64,000 bases of DNA, taken from NCBI RefSeq assembly GCF_028649435.1, contig NZ_JAQSIN010000003.1. One strand, written 5' to 3'. Both the position numbers and the translations under genes were made by a program. Positions 55,596-63,619 of this stretch are shown here, one piece after another (the first letter of the stretch is position 1; each line of letters starts with the position of its first letter). The notes under the pieces are model-generated. The model had not been told where the DNA came from and did not search any database. It saw nothing but the letters and a program-made list of their open reading frames with translations. The stretch comes from Curvibacter microcysteis. GTDB taxonomy: Bacteria > Pseudomonadota > Gammaproteobacteria > Burkholderiales > Burkholderiaceae_C.

Positions 55596-56498
55596 ATGTC
55601 CACCCCTGACCACCCCCTTGATTCCGAACGGCCCGACCCGGCCAGCGCGGCCCTGGCTGGCGCCTGGACGGCCCCCCATGGGACGGACAGCGAAGTGGCT
55701 TTGAGCGACGGCCAAAACGTGCCGGTGCGGGTCTATGGCCGCAAAAAAGCCGGTCAGCCCCAGCCCCTGGTCGTGCACTTCCACGGCGGCGCCTTTGTGT
55801 CGGGTTGCCTGGACAGCGGTGCCACGGTGGCCGGTTTGCTGGTCGCGGCCGGCGCGGTGGTGGTGTCGGTGGCCTACCCGCTGGCACCGCAACACCCGTT
55901 CCCGAATGCGGCCGAGGTGGGCTACCAGGTGCTGCAGTGGGTGCACCGCCAGCGCAAGCGCCTGGGCGGCGCCCAGGCCCACATCTACCTGGCGGGTGAA
56001 GAGGCCGGTGGCAATGTGGCTGCCGCCGTCAGCCTGATGGCGCGTGACCAGTCGCACCCCCCGCTGGCCGGCCAGGTGCTGTTGTCGCCCATGCTCGATC
56101 CCTGCGTCGGCACGGCCTCGCTGCGCGAGGCCACGGGCTCGGCCACCTGCTGCAAGTGGGTGGATGGCTGGCTCAGCTACCTGCGCAGCCCGCGCGACGC
56201 CGAGCACCCCTATGCGGTGCCCGCCAGCTCGCTGCGCTTGCAAGGCCTGCCGCCCACGCTGGTGCTGGTGGGCCCGGATGACCCCATGCGCGACGAGGCC
56301 ATGGCCTATGTGACCCGCCTGCAGGCCGCTGGCCTGCAAGCCCGCGGCGAGGTGCTGAGCGCTGCCCAGCACTGGCCTGAGGCCTTGCTCACGGCCCAGC
56401 CCCAGGTCTGCCCCTGTGCGCCCGCCGTGCAGGCGCAACTGCAGCGCTTTTTTGCCGACACCCTGGTGCCTGCCGTGCCCAGCGCCGTGCCTTCATAG
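55596..56498 (+). CDS. llpE: LlpE-like alpha/beta-hydrolase fold protein with altered nucleophile
   Basis: 300 residues of the hormone-sensitive-lipase type. The oxyanion motif HFHGGAF is intact (about residue 70). The nucleophile elbow, normally GDSAG, reads GEEAG (residues 134-138), so Glu136 replaces the catalytic Ser. GGNVAAAV follows as in active enzymes, and a His is near the C-terminus (AQHWPEAL). The protein is probably not an esterase. By position it matches llpE, the lipase-like gene that opens the ceo/bpe efflux operon. Separated from the adaptor gene by 178 bp. Confidence 0.8.
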   Translation: MSTPDHPLDSERPDPASAALAGAWTAPHGTDSEVALSDGQNVPVRVYGRKKAGQPQPLVVHFHGGAFVSGCLDSGATVAGLLVAAGAVVVSVAYPLAPQHPFPNAAEVGYQVLQWVHRQRKRLGGAQAHIYLAGEEAGGNVAAAVSLMARDQSHPPLAGQVLLSPMLDPCVGTASLREATGSATCCKWVDGWLSYLRSPRDAEHPYAVPASSLRLQGLPPTLVLVGPDDPMRDEAMAYVTRLQAAGLQARGEVLSAAQHWPEALLTAQPQVCPCAPAVQAQLQRFFADTLVPAVPSAVPS

Positions 56499-56676
56499 CC
56501 TGACCGGCCCCGCGCCGGTCCCCCCTTTGACTCTGTTGCTCTGATCACCGGCTGCGGCCGGTGCGGGCGCGCTGTTGCCGCCTGCTTTCCAAGTCCCTGT
56601 TTTTTGTTCCTGCGACCGGCCTGGGAGGGCGGGCCGTGGGGCGCTGTTCGCCTTTTTTTTGCCTTGGAGGAATCCC

Positions 56677-57969
56677 ATGAACTCGAATCCCACCCCTGAC
56701 ACCTCGGCCTCGGCCGGGTCCACCCCCCCGACGGACGCCGCGCCGCCGCCCGCCGCGCGCTCGCGCCGCCCGCTCTGGCTGTCGGCTGTGGCCCTGGCTG
56801 TGCTGGCCACCACGGGCGCGGCCTTCCTGGGCTCGCCCAGCTCGCACGCCGATGCCCCGGCGGCCCAGGCCCCGGCCGCCACCCCGGTGTCGGTGGCGAC
56901 CGTGGCCGAACAGCCCATTTCCTTGTGGGATGAGTTCTCGGGCCGGCTGGAAGCCGTGCAGCGCGTGGACCTGCGCCCGCGCGTGGCGGGGGCCGTGCAG
57001 TCGGTGCACTTCCGTGAGGGGGCGCTGGTGCAGGCGGGGGACTTGCTGTTCAGCCTGGACCCGGCGCCTTTTGCCGCCGAGGTGGACCGGGCCCAGGCCC
57101 AGGTCGCCGCTGCCCAGGCCCGACTGGCCTACAGCCAAAGCGAGCTGGAACGCGCCAGCCGCCTGTGGGAGGAGCGCGCCATCGCCCAGCGCGAATTCGA
57201 CGAGCGCCAGAACGCCCAGCGCGAGGCCGACGCCAACCTGCGCGCGGCGCAGGCCGCGCTGCAAAGCGCCCGCCTGAGCCTGGGTTATGCCCAGGTGCGC
57301 GCCCCGGTCAGTGGCCGCATCGGTCGCATCGAAGTCACCGCGGGCAACCTGGTCGCTGCCGGCGCGGGGGCCCCCGTGCTGACCAGCCTGGTGTCGGTGA
57401 ACCCCATCTACGCCAGCTTTGAAGCCGACGAGCAAGTCATTGCCCAGGCCCTGCAAGGCCTGGGGCGGGGTGCGGCCGCCCGCGCCCGCATCGAGCGCAT
57501 TCCCGTGCAAATGGGCACGGCCGAGGGCGGCAACACGCCTTACCAAGGCCACCTGCAACTGGTCGACAACCAGGTCGATGCCAAGAGCGGCACGGTGCGG
57601 GTGCGCGCCGTGTTCGACAACCCCGACGGCCAGCTGATGCCCGGCCAGTTTGCCCGCCTGCGCATGGGCCAGGCCCAGACCCGCCAGGCCCTGCTGATCA
57701 ACGAGCGGGCCGTCGGCACCGACCAGAACAAGAAGTTCGTGCTGGTGGTGGGCGAGGACCAGACCGCACAGTACCGCGAGGTCAGCCTGGGTGCGCCCGT
57801 GGCCGGGCTGCGCGTCGTCAAGTCGGGCCTGAAGGCTGGGGAGCGCGTGGTCATCAATGGCCTGCAGCACATCCGCCCCGGCGCCCGCGTCACGCCGCAA
57901 AACGTGCCCATGAATGGCGACAGCGCTGCCGCCGAGCAGCCGGCCGCCCCCAAGGCCTCCGCCGCCTGA
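56677..57969 (+). CDS. ceoA: RND efflux periplasmic adaptor (CeoA/BpeE/MexE type)
   Basis: Membrane-fusion protein linking the inner-membrane pump to the outer-membrane channel. 430 residues from ATG 56677 after a strong GGAGG. An N-terminal anchor (about 28-50) follows a disordered Pro/Ala-rich start; then lipoyl halves (RVDLRPRVAGAVQSVHFREGALVQAGD and VRAPVSGRIGRIEVTAGNLV), a helical hairpin rich in Ala/Gln/Arg between them, and beta-barrel and membrane-proximal domains. Belongs to the MexE-like group by sequence pattern and gene order. Confidence 0.9.
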   Translation: MNSNPTPDTSASAGSTPPTDAAPPPAARSRRPLWLSAVALAVLATTGAAFLGSPSSHADAPAAQAPAATPVSVATVAEQPISLWDEFSGRLEAVQRVDLRPRVAGAVQSVHFREGALVQAGDLLFSLDPAPFAAEVDRAQAQVAAAQARLAYSQSELERASRLWEERAIAQREFDERQNAQREADANLRAAQAALQSARLSLGYAQVRAPVSGRIGRIEVTAGNLVAAGAGAPVLTSLVSVNPIYASFEADEQVIAQALQGLGRGAAARARIERIPVQMGTAEGGNTPYQGHLQLVDNQVDAKSGTVRVRAVFDNPDGQLMPGQFARLRMGQAQTRQALLINERAVGTDQNKKFVLVVGEDQTAQYREVSLGAPVAGLRVVKSGLKAGERVVINGLQHIRPGARVTPQNVPMNGDSAAAEQPAAPKASAA

Positions 57970-58001
57970 GGCGCGCCACCAGGCCCCACAGAAACTGATT
58001 T

Positions 58002-61000
58002 ATGAACCTGTCCAAATTCTTTATTGACCGGCCCATCTTCGCGGGGGTGCTGTCGGTGCTGATGCTGATCGCCGGCTTGCTGGCGCTGCGCGTGCTGCCC
58101 GTGTCCGAGTACCCCGAGGTGGTGCCGCCCCAGGTGGTGGTGCGCGCCAACTACCCCGGCGCCAACCCCAAGGTGATCGCCGAGACCGTGGCCACCCCGC
58201 TGGAGGAGGCCATCAACGGCGTTGAAGGCATGCTCTACATGGGCAGCCAGGCCACCACCGACGGCCTGATGACCCTGACCGTGACCTTCCGCCTGGGCAC
58301 CGACCCCGACAAGGCCCAGCAGTTGGTGCAGAACCGTGTCGCCCAGGCCGAGCCGCGCCTGCCCGAAGAGGTGCGCCGCCTGGGGCTGGCCACCGTCAAA
58401 AGCTCGCCCGACCTGACCTTGGTGGTGCACGTGCTCTCGCCCAATGGGCGCTACGACATGACCTACCTGCGCAACTACGCGGTGCTCAACGTCAAGGACC
58501 GGCTGGCCCGTGTCAAGGGCGTGGGCGAGGTACAGCTCTTCGGCTCGGGTGACTACTCGATGCGCGTCTGGCTGGACCCGCAGAAGGTCGCCCAGCGCGG
58601 CCTGTCGGCCAGCGACGTGGTGCGCGCCATCCGCGAGCAAAACGTGCAGGCCGCCGCCGGTGTGGTGGGGGCTTCGCCAGGGCTGCCGGGGGCGGACCTT
58701 CAGCTGTCGATCAACGCCCAAGGGCGTTTGCAGAACGAAGAGGAATTTGGCGACATCATCGTCAAGACCGGCGCCGACGGCGCGGTGACCCGCCTGCGCG
58801 ATGTGGCGCGGCTGGAGCTGGGCGCGGCCTCGTACGCGCTGCGCTCGCTGCTGGACAACCAGGACGCGGTGGCGGTGCCGATCTTCGCCGCCCCGGGCTC
58901 GAACGCGATCCAGATCTCGGACGACGTGCACGCGGCCATGGCCGAGCTGAAGAAGAACATGCCCGATGGCGTGGACTACCAGATCGTCTACGACCCGACG
59001 CAATTCGTGCGCGCCTCGATCGATTCGGTGGTGCACACCCTGCTCGAAGCCGTGGCCCTGGTGGTGCTGGTGGTGATCCTGTTCCTGCAGACCTGGCGCG
59101 CCTCCATCATCCCGCTGCTGGCCGTGCCGGTGTCGGTGGTGGGCACGTTTGCGGTGATGCAGTTGTCGGGCTTCTCGGTCAACGCGCTGAGCCTGTTCGG
59201 CCTGGTGCTGGCCATCGGCATCGTGGTGGACGATGCCATCGTGGTGGTGGAGAACGTGGAGCGCAACATCGAAGCCGGCCTGACGCCGCGCGAGGCCACC
59301 TACCGCGCCATGCGCGAGGTCTCAGGTCCGATCATCGCCATCGCCCTGGTGCTGTGCGCGGTGTTCGTGCCGCTGGCCTTCATCAGCGGCCTGACCGGGC
59401 AGTTCTACCGCCAGTTTGCGCTGACCATTGCCATCTCGACCATCATCTCGGCCATCAACTCGCTGACCTTGTCGCCCGCGCTGGCCGCCTTGCTGCTCAA
59501 GGGCCATGACGCGCCCAAGGACGCCCTCACGCGCGGCATGGACCGCGTGCTGGGGCGCTTCTTTGCCGGCTTCAACCGCCTGTTTGGCCGCGGTGCTGCC
59601 GCCTACAGCGGCGGCGTGACCCGGGTCATCGCGCGCAAGGGCGCCATGATGGGCCTGTACTTGGTGCTGGGTCTGCTGACCCTGGGCCTGTTCAAGACCG
59701 TGCCTGGCGGTTTTGTGCCCGCGCAGGACAAGCAGTACCTGATCGGCTTTGCCCAACTGCCGGATGGCGCCACGCTGGACCGCACCGAGCAGGTGATCCG
59801 CCGCATGAGTGACATCGCCCTGGCCCAGCCCGGCGTGGAGCACGCGGTGGCCTTCCCCGGCTTGTCCATCAACGGCTTCACCAACAGCTCGAACTCGGGC
59901 ATTGTGTTCGCCACCCTGAAGCCTTTCGAGGAGCGCCGCGACCCCAGCCTGAGCGCGGGCGCCATCGCCGGCCAGCTCAACCAGAAGTACGCGGGCCTGC
60001 AAGACGCTTTCATCGCCATGTTCCCGCCGCCGCCAGTGGCTGGCCTGGGCACCACGGGCGGCTTCAAGCTGCAGATCGAGGACCGGGGCTCGCAGGGTTA
60101 CGCGGCGTTGGACGGCGCGGTCAAGGCCTTCATGGCCAAGGCTTACCAGACGCCTGAATTGGCCGGGCTGTTCACCAGCTTCCAGGTCAACGTGCCGCAG
60201 CTCTATGCCGACATCGACCGCACCCGCGCGCGCCAGTTGGGTGTGCCGGTGACCGAGGTGTTCGACACACTGCAAATCTACCTGGGCAGCCTCTACGCCA
60301 ACGACTTCAACCGCTTTGGCCGCACTTACAGCGTGCGCGTGCAGGCCGACGCGGCCTACCGCGCCCGGGCCGAGGACGTGGGCCTGCTCAAGGTGCGCTC
60401 CAACAGCGGTGAGATGGTGCCGCTGTCGGCGGTGCTGAAGATGGCGCCGAGCTTTGGCCCCGAGCGCGCCATGCGCTACAACGGCTACCTGTCCGCCGAC
60501 ATCAATGGCGGACCGGCGCCGGGTTATTCCAGCGGCCAGGCGCAGGCGGCGGTGGCCCGCATCGCGGCCGAAACCTTGCCGGCCGGCTTCAGCTACGAGT
60601 GGACCGAGCTGACCTACCAGGAGATCCTGGCCGGCAACTCGGCGGTGTGGGTGTTCCCGCTCGCCATTCTGCTGGTCTTCCTGGTGCTGGCCGCGCAGTA
60701 CGAGAGCCTGACCTTGCCCCTGGCCATCATCCTGATCGTGCCCATGGGCCTGCTGGCGGCCATGACGGGCGTCTGGCTTTCGGGCGGGGACAACAACGTC
60801 TTCACCCAGATCGGGCTGATGGTGCTGGTCGGGCTGTCGGCCAAGAACGCGATCCTGATCGTCGAGTTCGCCCGCGAGCTGGAGTTTGCCGGCCGCAGCC
60901 CGCTGCAGGCCGCCATCGAAGCCAGCCGCCTGCGCTTGCGCCCCATCTTGATGACCTCGCTGGCCTTTGTGATGGGCGTGCTGCCCCTGGTGCTGTCCAC

Positions 61001-61262
61001 CGGCGCGGGGGCTGAGATGCGCCGCGCCATGGGCGTGGCGGTGTTCGCCGGGATGATTGGCGTGACAGCCTTTGGCCTGTTCCTCACCCCGGTGTTCTAT
61101 GTGCTGCTGCGCCGCCTGGCGGGCAACCGGCCGCTGGTCCAGCACGGTGACTTCGTGGCCCCCATCACCGCCGCCGAGGCCGGCCATGCCGTGCCTGCCG
61201 GACCTGCCGCTGGGGCGCCTGGCGCTGCGGCATTGGCCACCGCGCAAGCGGCCCACGATTGA
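58002..61262 (+). CDS. ceoB: RND multidrug efflux pump (CeoB/BpeF/MexF type)
   Basis: Proton-driven HAE-1 inner-membrane transporter. 1086 residues, 12 membrane helices and two large periplasmic loops. N-terminus MNLSKFFIDRPIFAGVLSVL. The proton-relay aspartates lie in helix 4 (AIGIVVDDAIVVVENVERN) and the relay Lys in helix 10 (GLSAKNAILIVEFARELE). GLTGQFYRQFALTIAISTIISA and the repeated DP-type porter domains are as in AcrB. Exports amphiphilic drugs in the related Burkholderia pumps, where chloramphenicol, trimethoprim and fluoroquinolones are known substrates; the range here is untested. Confidence 0.95.
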   Translation: MNLSKFFIDRPIFAGVLSVLMLIAGLLALRVLPVSEYPEVVPPQVVVRANYPGANPKVIAETVATPLEEAINGVEGMLYMGSQATTDGLMTLTVTFRLGTDPDKAQQLVQNRVAQAEPRLPEEVRRLGLATVKSSPDLTLVVHVLSPNGRYDMTYLRNYAVLNVKDRLARVKGVGEVQLFGSGDYSMRVWLDPQKVAQRGLSASDVVRAIREQNVQAAAGVVGASPGLPGADLQLSINAQGRLQNEEEFGDIIVKTGADGAVTRLRDVARLELGAASYALRSLLDNQDAVAVPIFAAPGSNAIQISDDVHAAMAELKKNMPDGVDYQIVYDPTQFVRASIDSVVHTLLEAVALVVLVVILFLQTWRASIIPLLAVPVSVVGTFAVMQLSGFSVNALSLFGLVLAIGIVVDDAIVVVENVERNIEAGLTPREATYRAMREVSGPIIAIALVLCAVFVPLAFISGLTGQFYRQFALTIAISTIISAINSLTLSPALAALLLKGHDAPKDALTRGMDRVLGRFFAGFNRLFGRGAAAYSGGVTRVIARKGAMMGLYLVLGLLTLGLFKTVPGGFVPAQDKQYLIGFAQLPDGATLDRTEQVIRRMSDIALAQPGVEHAVAFPGLSINGFTNSSNSGIVFATLKPFEERRDPSLSAGAIAGQLNQKYAGLQDAFIAMFPPPPVAGLGTTGGFKLQIEDRGSQGYAALDGAVKAFMAKAYQTPELAGLFTSFQVNVPQLYADIDRTRARQLGVPVTEVFDTLQIYLGSLYANDFNRFGRTYSVRVQADAAYRARAEDVGLLKVRSNSGEMVPLSAVLKMAPSFGPERAMRYNGYLSADINGGPAPGYSSGQAQAAVARIAAETLPAGFSYEWTELTYQEILAGNSAVWVFPLAILLVFLVLAAQYESLTLPLAIILIVPMGLLAAMTGVWLSGGDNNVFTQIGLMVLVGLSAKNAILIVEFARELEFAGRSPLQAAIEASRLRLRPILMTSLAFVMGVLPLVLSTGAGAEMRRAMGVAVFAGMIGVTAFGLFLTPVFYVLLRRLAGNRPLVQHGDFVAPITAAEAGHAVPAGPAAGAPGAAALATAQAAHD

Positions 61263-61273
61263 AAGACAAACCC

Positions 61274-62791
61274 ATGCGACAACTTTCCTCTGTGATCTCG
61301 GGGCGTGTGCTCACGCCCTTGGCCCTGGCCTTGTGGCTGGCCGGCTGTGCCAGCGCGCCCGAGGCCGGGCCTGAACGGGCTTTGCCCCCGCTGCCAGCCC
61401 ACTTCAGCGCGACCCAGGCCAGCGCCCCGTCGACACCGGCGGCGCCCACCCCGGCCGAAGGCCAATGGACGCTGGCACCCGGTGCCGAGGCCCAAGCCCG
61501 GGGCGCCTGGTGGCGTCCCTTCATGGACCCGGTGCTCAGTGACCTGGTCATGCGGGCTGACTTGGGCAACACGCGCCTGCAGGAAGCGGCGGCCCGCCTG
61601 GCCGAGGCCCGAGCCCTGTTGGGCACGGCCGAGGCCGCCCGCCGCCCGCAAGTCGGCGCCAATGCCGGCCTGCAGCGCCAGGCCGGACGCGGCACCCTGG
61701 GCGGCGAGCAGCCCAGCACCACGGCCAGCCTGGGGCTGGGCGCGTCCTATGAAATCGACGTCATGGGCCGCCTGAGCCAGGCCAGCCAGGCGGCGCGCCA
61801 GGACGCCCGGGCCCAGGCCGCGCTGCTGCAAAGCACGCGCCTGATGGTGCAGGCCGATGTGGCCCAGACCTATTTGCAACTGCGCTCGGTGCAGTCCGAG
61901 CAGGCCCTGGTGGACGAGAGCCTGCAGGCCTTGCGCGACATCCTGCAGCTCACCCTTCGGCGGGAGCGAGCCGGCGACGTGGCCGAGCTGGACCTGGCGC
62001 GCGTGCGCGCCGAGGCCGCCGCCACCGAGGCCGAGTCCCTGGCCCTGCAGCGCCAGCAAGCCCTGCTGACCCACGCGCTGGCGCTGTTGGTGGGCGAGGT
62101 GGCGACCGGCTTCAGCCTGCCCGAGTCCGGCGCGTCCTTCAGCGTGCCGGTGATTCCACCCGGCCTGCCCGGCACGGTGCTGGCGCGCCGCCCCGATGTC
62201 AGCGCCGCGCAGGCCACCGTGCTCGCGGCCCAGGCCCGGCTGGGCGTGGCACAGACGGCCTGGTTCCCCGCCGTGACCCTGACCGGCGCGGCCGGCCAGG
62301 CCTCGCCCGAGCTGGGCGACCTGTTCAAGTGGTCGGCACGCGCCTGGAGCGCGGGTGCTTTGCTGTCCCTGCCGCTGTTCGACGGCGGCCGGCGCGAGGC
62401 GGCCCAGCAGGGCGCCCAGGCCCGGCTCGATGCCGCCTTGGCGGCGTACCGTGGCCAGGTGCTGACGGCCTTCAGCGAGGTGGAGGACCAGCTGCGCAGC
62501 TTGCAGTGGCTGGAGGCCCAGTCCGAGGCCCAGGGCCGGGCCGTGGCCGCAGCCCGGCGTGCTACCGCGCTGTCGGCGACGCGTTACCGCCATGGGCTGG
62601 TCAGCCAGATCGAGTGGCTGGACGCGCGCCGGGCCGAGTTGCGCAATCGCCGTGCTGAGCTGCAGGTGCGCACCAGCCAGGCCTTGGCGACCGTGTCCCT
62701 GGTGCGCGCCTTGGGCGGCGGCTGGGACGGGGCTGAGGCCCAGGCCCTGGCGCCCGCGCCGGGGGCGCACAGCCTGGCGCGCCTGCCCTGA
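61274..62791 (+). CDS. opcM: RND efflux outer-membrane channel (OpcM/NodT type)
   Basis: Outer-membrane lipoprotein of the TolC/NodT family that completes the tripartite pump. 505 residues from ATG 61274. The signal sequence ends in a lipobox (LAGCASAP, Cys about residue 25). Two repeats of the OEP helical domain follow, with WWRPFMDPVLSDLVMRADLGN, LARRPDVSAAQATVLAAQARLG and LFDGGRREAAQQGAQARLDAALAAYR. It starts 11 bp after ceoB. Confidence 0.92.
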   Translation: MRQLSSVISGRVLTPLALALWLAGCASAPEAGPERALPPLPAHFSATQASAPSTPAAPTPAEGQWTLAPGAEAQARGAWWRPFMDPVLSDLVMRADLGNTRLQEAAARLAEARALLGTAEAARRPQVGANAGLQRQAGRGTLGGEQPSTTASLGLGASYEIDVMGRLSQASQAARQDARAQAALLQSTRLMVQADVAQTYLQLRSVQSEQALVDESLQALRDILQLTLRRERAGDVAELDLARVRAEAAATEAESLALQRQQALLTHALALLVGEVATGFSLPESGASFSVPVIPPGLPGTVLARRPDVSAAQATVLAAQARLGVAQTAWFPAVTLTGAAGQASPELGDLFKWSARAWSAGALLSLPLFDGGRREAAQQGAQARLDAALAAYRGQVLTAFSEVEDQLRSLQWLEAQSEAQGRAVAAARRATALSATRYRHGLVSQIEWLDARRAELRNRRAELQVRTSQALATVSLVRALGGGWDGAEAQALAPAPGAHSLARLP

Positions 62792-62866
62792 GACCGGTTG
62801 GGGGTGGGCTGGGGGCGGGCGGCGCAGCCGCTGCCCGCCCGCGCCAGGCGCTGCGCCGCCGCCATG

Positions 62867-62887
62867 AAAAAGGGGCCCGAAGGCCCC
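62867..62887 (-). terminator. Rho-independent terminator after bfr
   Basis: On the minus strand GGGGCC, a TTCG loop and GGCCCC are followed by T5. It lies 24 bp past the bfr stop. Confidence 0.88.
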
Positions 62888-62911
62888 GATGTGCGGTGGC
62901 AGCAGCGCTGC

Positions 62912-63388
62912 TTATTCGATTTCGCCCATCTGCGATTGCAGGTAGTTGGGCAGGCCGACTTTGCCGATCAGATCGATCTGGGTTTCCAGGAAGTCGATGT
63001 GCTCCTCGGTGTCGTCGAGGATTTTTTGCAGCAGGTCGCGCGAGACGTAGTCGCGCACCGACTCGCAGTGGGCGATGCCCGCCTTGATGGTGGCTTGGGC
63101 GCCTTGCTCGGCACCCAGGTCGCAGCTCAGGATCTCGGGCACGTCTTCACCGACCGAGAGCTTGCCCAGGTCCTGCAGATTGGGCAGGCCGTCGAGCGTG
63201 AAGATGCGGTCCATCAGCCAGTCGGCATGTTTCATTTCGCCGATCGACTCGGCGTATTCCTTCTTGGCCAGCTTGTCGAATCCCCAGTGCTTGAGCATGC
63301 GGTAGTGCAGGAAGTACTGGTTGATCGCGGTCAGCTCGTTCTTGAGCTGGGCCTGCAGGTGGGCAATGACTTGAGCGTCGCCTTTCAT
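62912..63388 (-). CDS. bfr: bacterioferritin Bfr
   Basis: Haem-containing 24-mer ferritin that stores iron. 158 residues from ATG 63388 (MKGDAQVIAHLQAQLKNEL); AAAGGA precedes it. The haem ligand Met52 is present, and ferroxidase residues Glu18, Glu51, His54, Glu94 and His130 are conserved by position against E. coli Bfr. Residue 127, a ferroxidase Glu in E. coli, is Thr here (ILDDTEEHID). Divergent from the iron-regulated receptor at 63620, with a Fur box in between. The longer frame upstream is not family sequence. Confidence 0.95.
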   Translation of the reverse strand: MKGDAQVIAHLQAQLKNELTAINQYFLHYRMLKHWGFDKLAKKEYAESIGEMKHADWLMDRIFTLDGLPNLQDLGKLSVGEDVPEILSCDLGAEQGAQATIKAGIAHCESVRDYVSRDLLQKILDDTEEHIDFLETQIDLIGKVGLPNYLQSQMGEIE

Positions 63389-63501
63389 GGCAATTCCTTT
63401 GTTCAGACAGTCGATGGATGGATTGTGGTGCATCTGGTCCGCTCATCCAACCGAAGTCCCTGGGTTGACCTTTCTTTCAGGTGAAAGGGGGATGACTTTG
63501 T

Positions 63502-63530
63502 TTTACAAATGAGAATCATTATCATATAAT
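63502..63530 (+). promoter_or_regulatory. promoter of the TonB-dependent receptor
   Basis: TTTACA (63502-63507), a 17-bp spacer and a perfect TATAAT (63525-63530). About 90 bp before the likely receptor start. Its spacer is a Fur box, so the promoter should be shut when iron is plentiful. Confidence 0.75.
63508..63526 (+). promoter_or_regulatory. Fur box
   Basis: The 19-bp site agrees closely with the Fur consensus, with ATGAGAATCATTATC as its core. It fills the spacer between the -35 and -10 of the receptor promoter. It may also affect bfr, whose start is 120 bp away on the other strand. Confidence 0.85.
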
Positions 63531-63619
63531 CCGGAAAACGCCAGCCAAGGAACGGGCCTCCAAGAGGCCTCAGCGCCACCGCCAGCACGTCAACTTCAAC
63601 GTGTTCTCGAGAGGTCGCT

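Noticed and set aside
59322..62770. Long open frames antisense to ceoB and opcM
   Set aside because: Composition is that of reverse-strand shadows; the pump genes are full length with all motifs.
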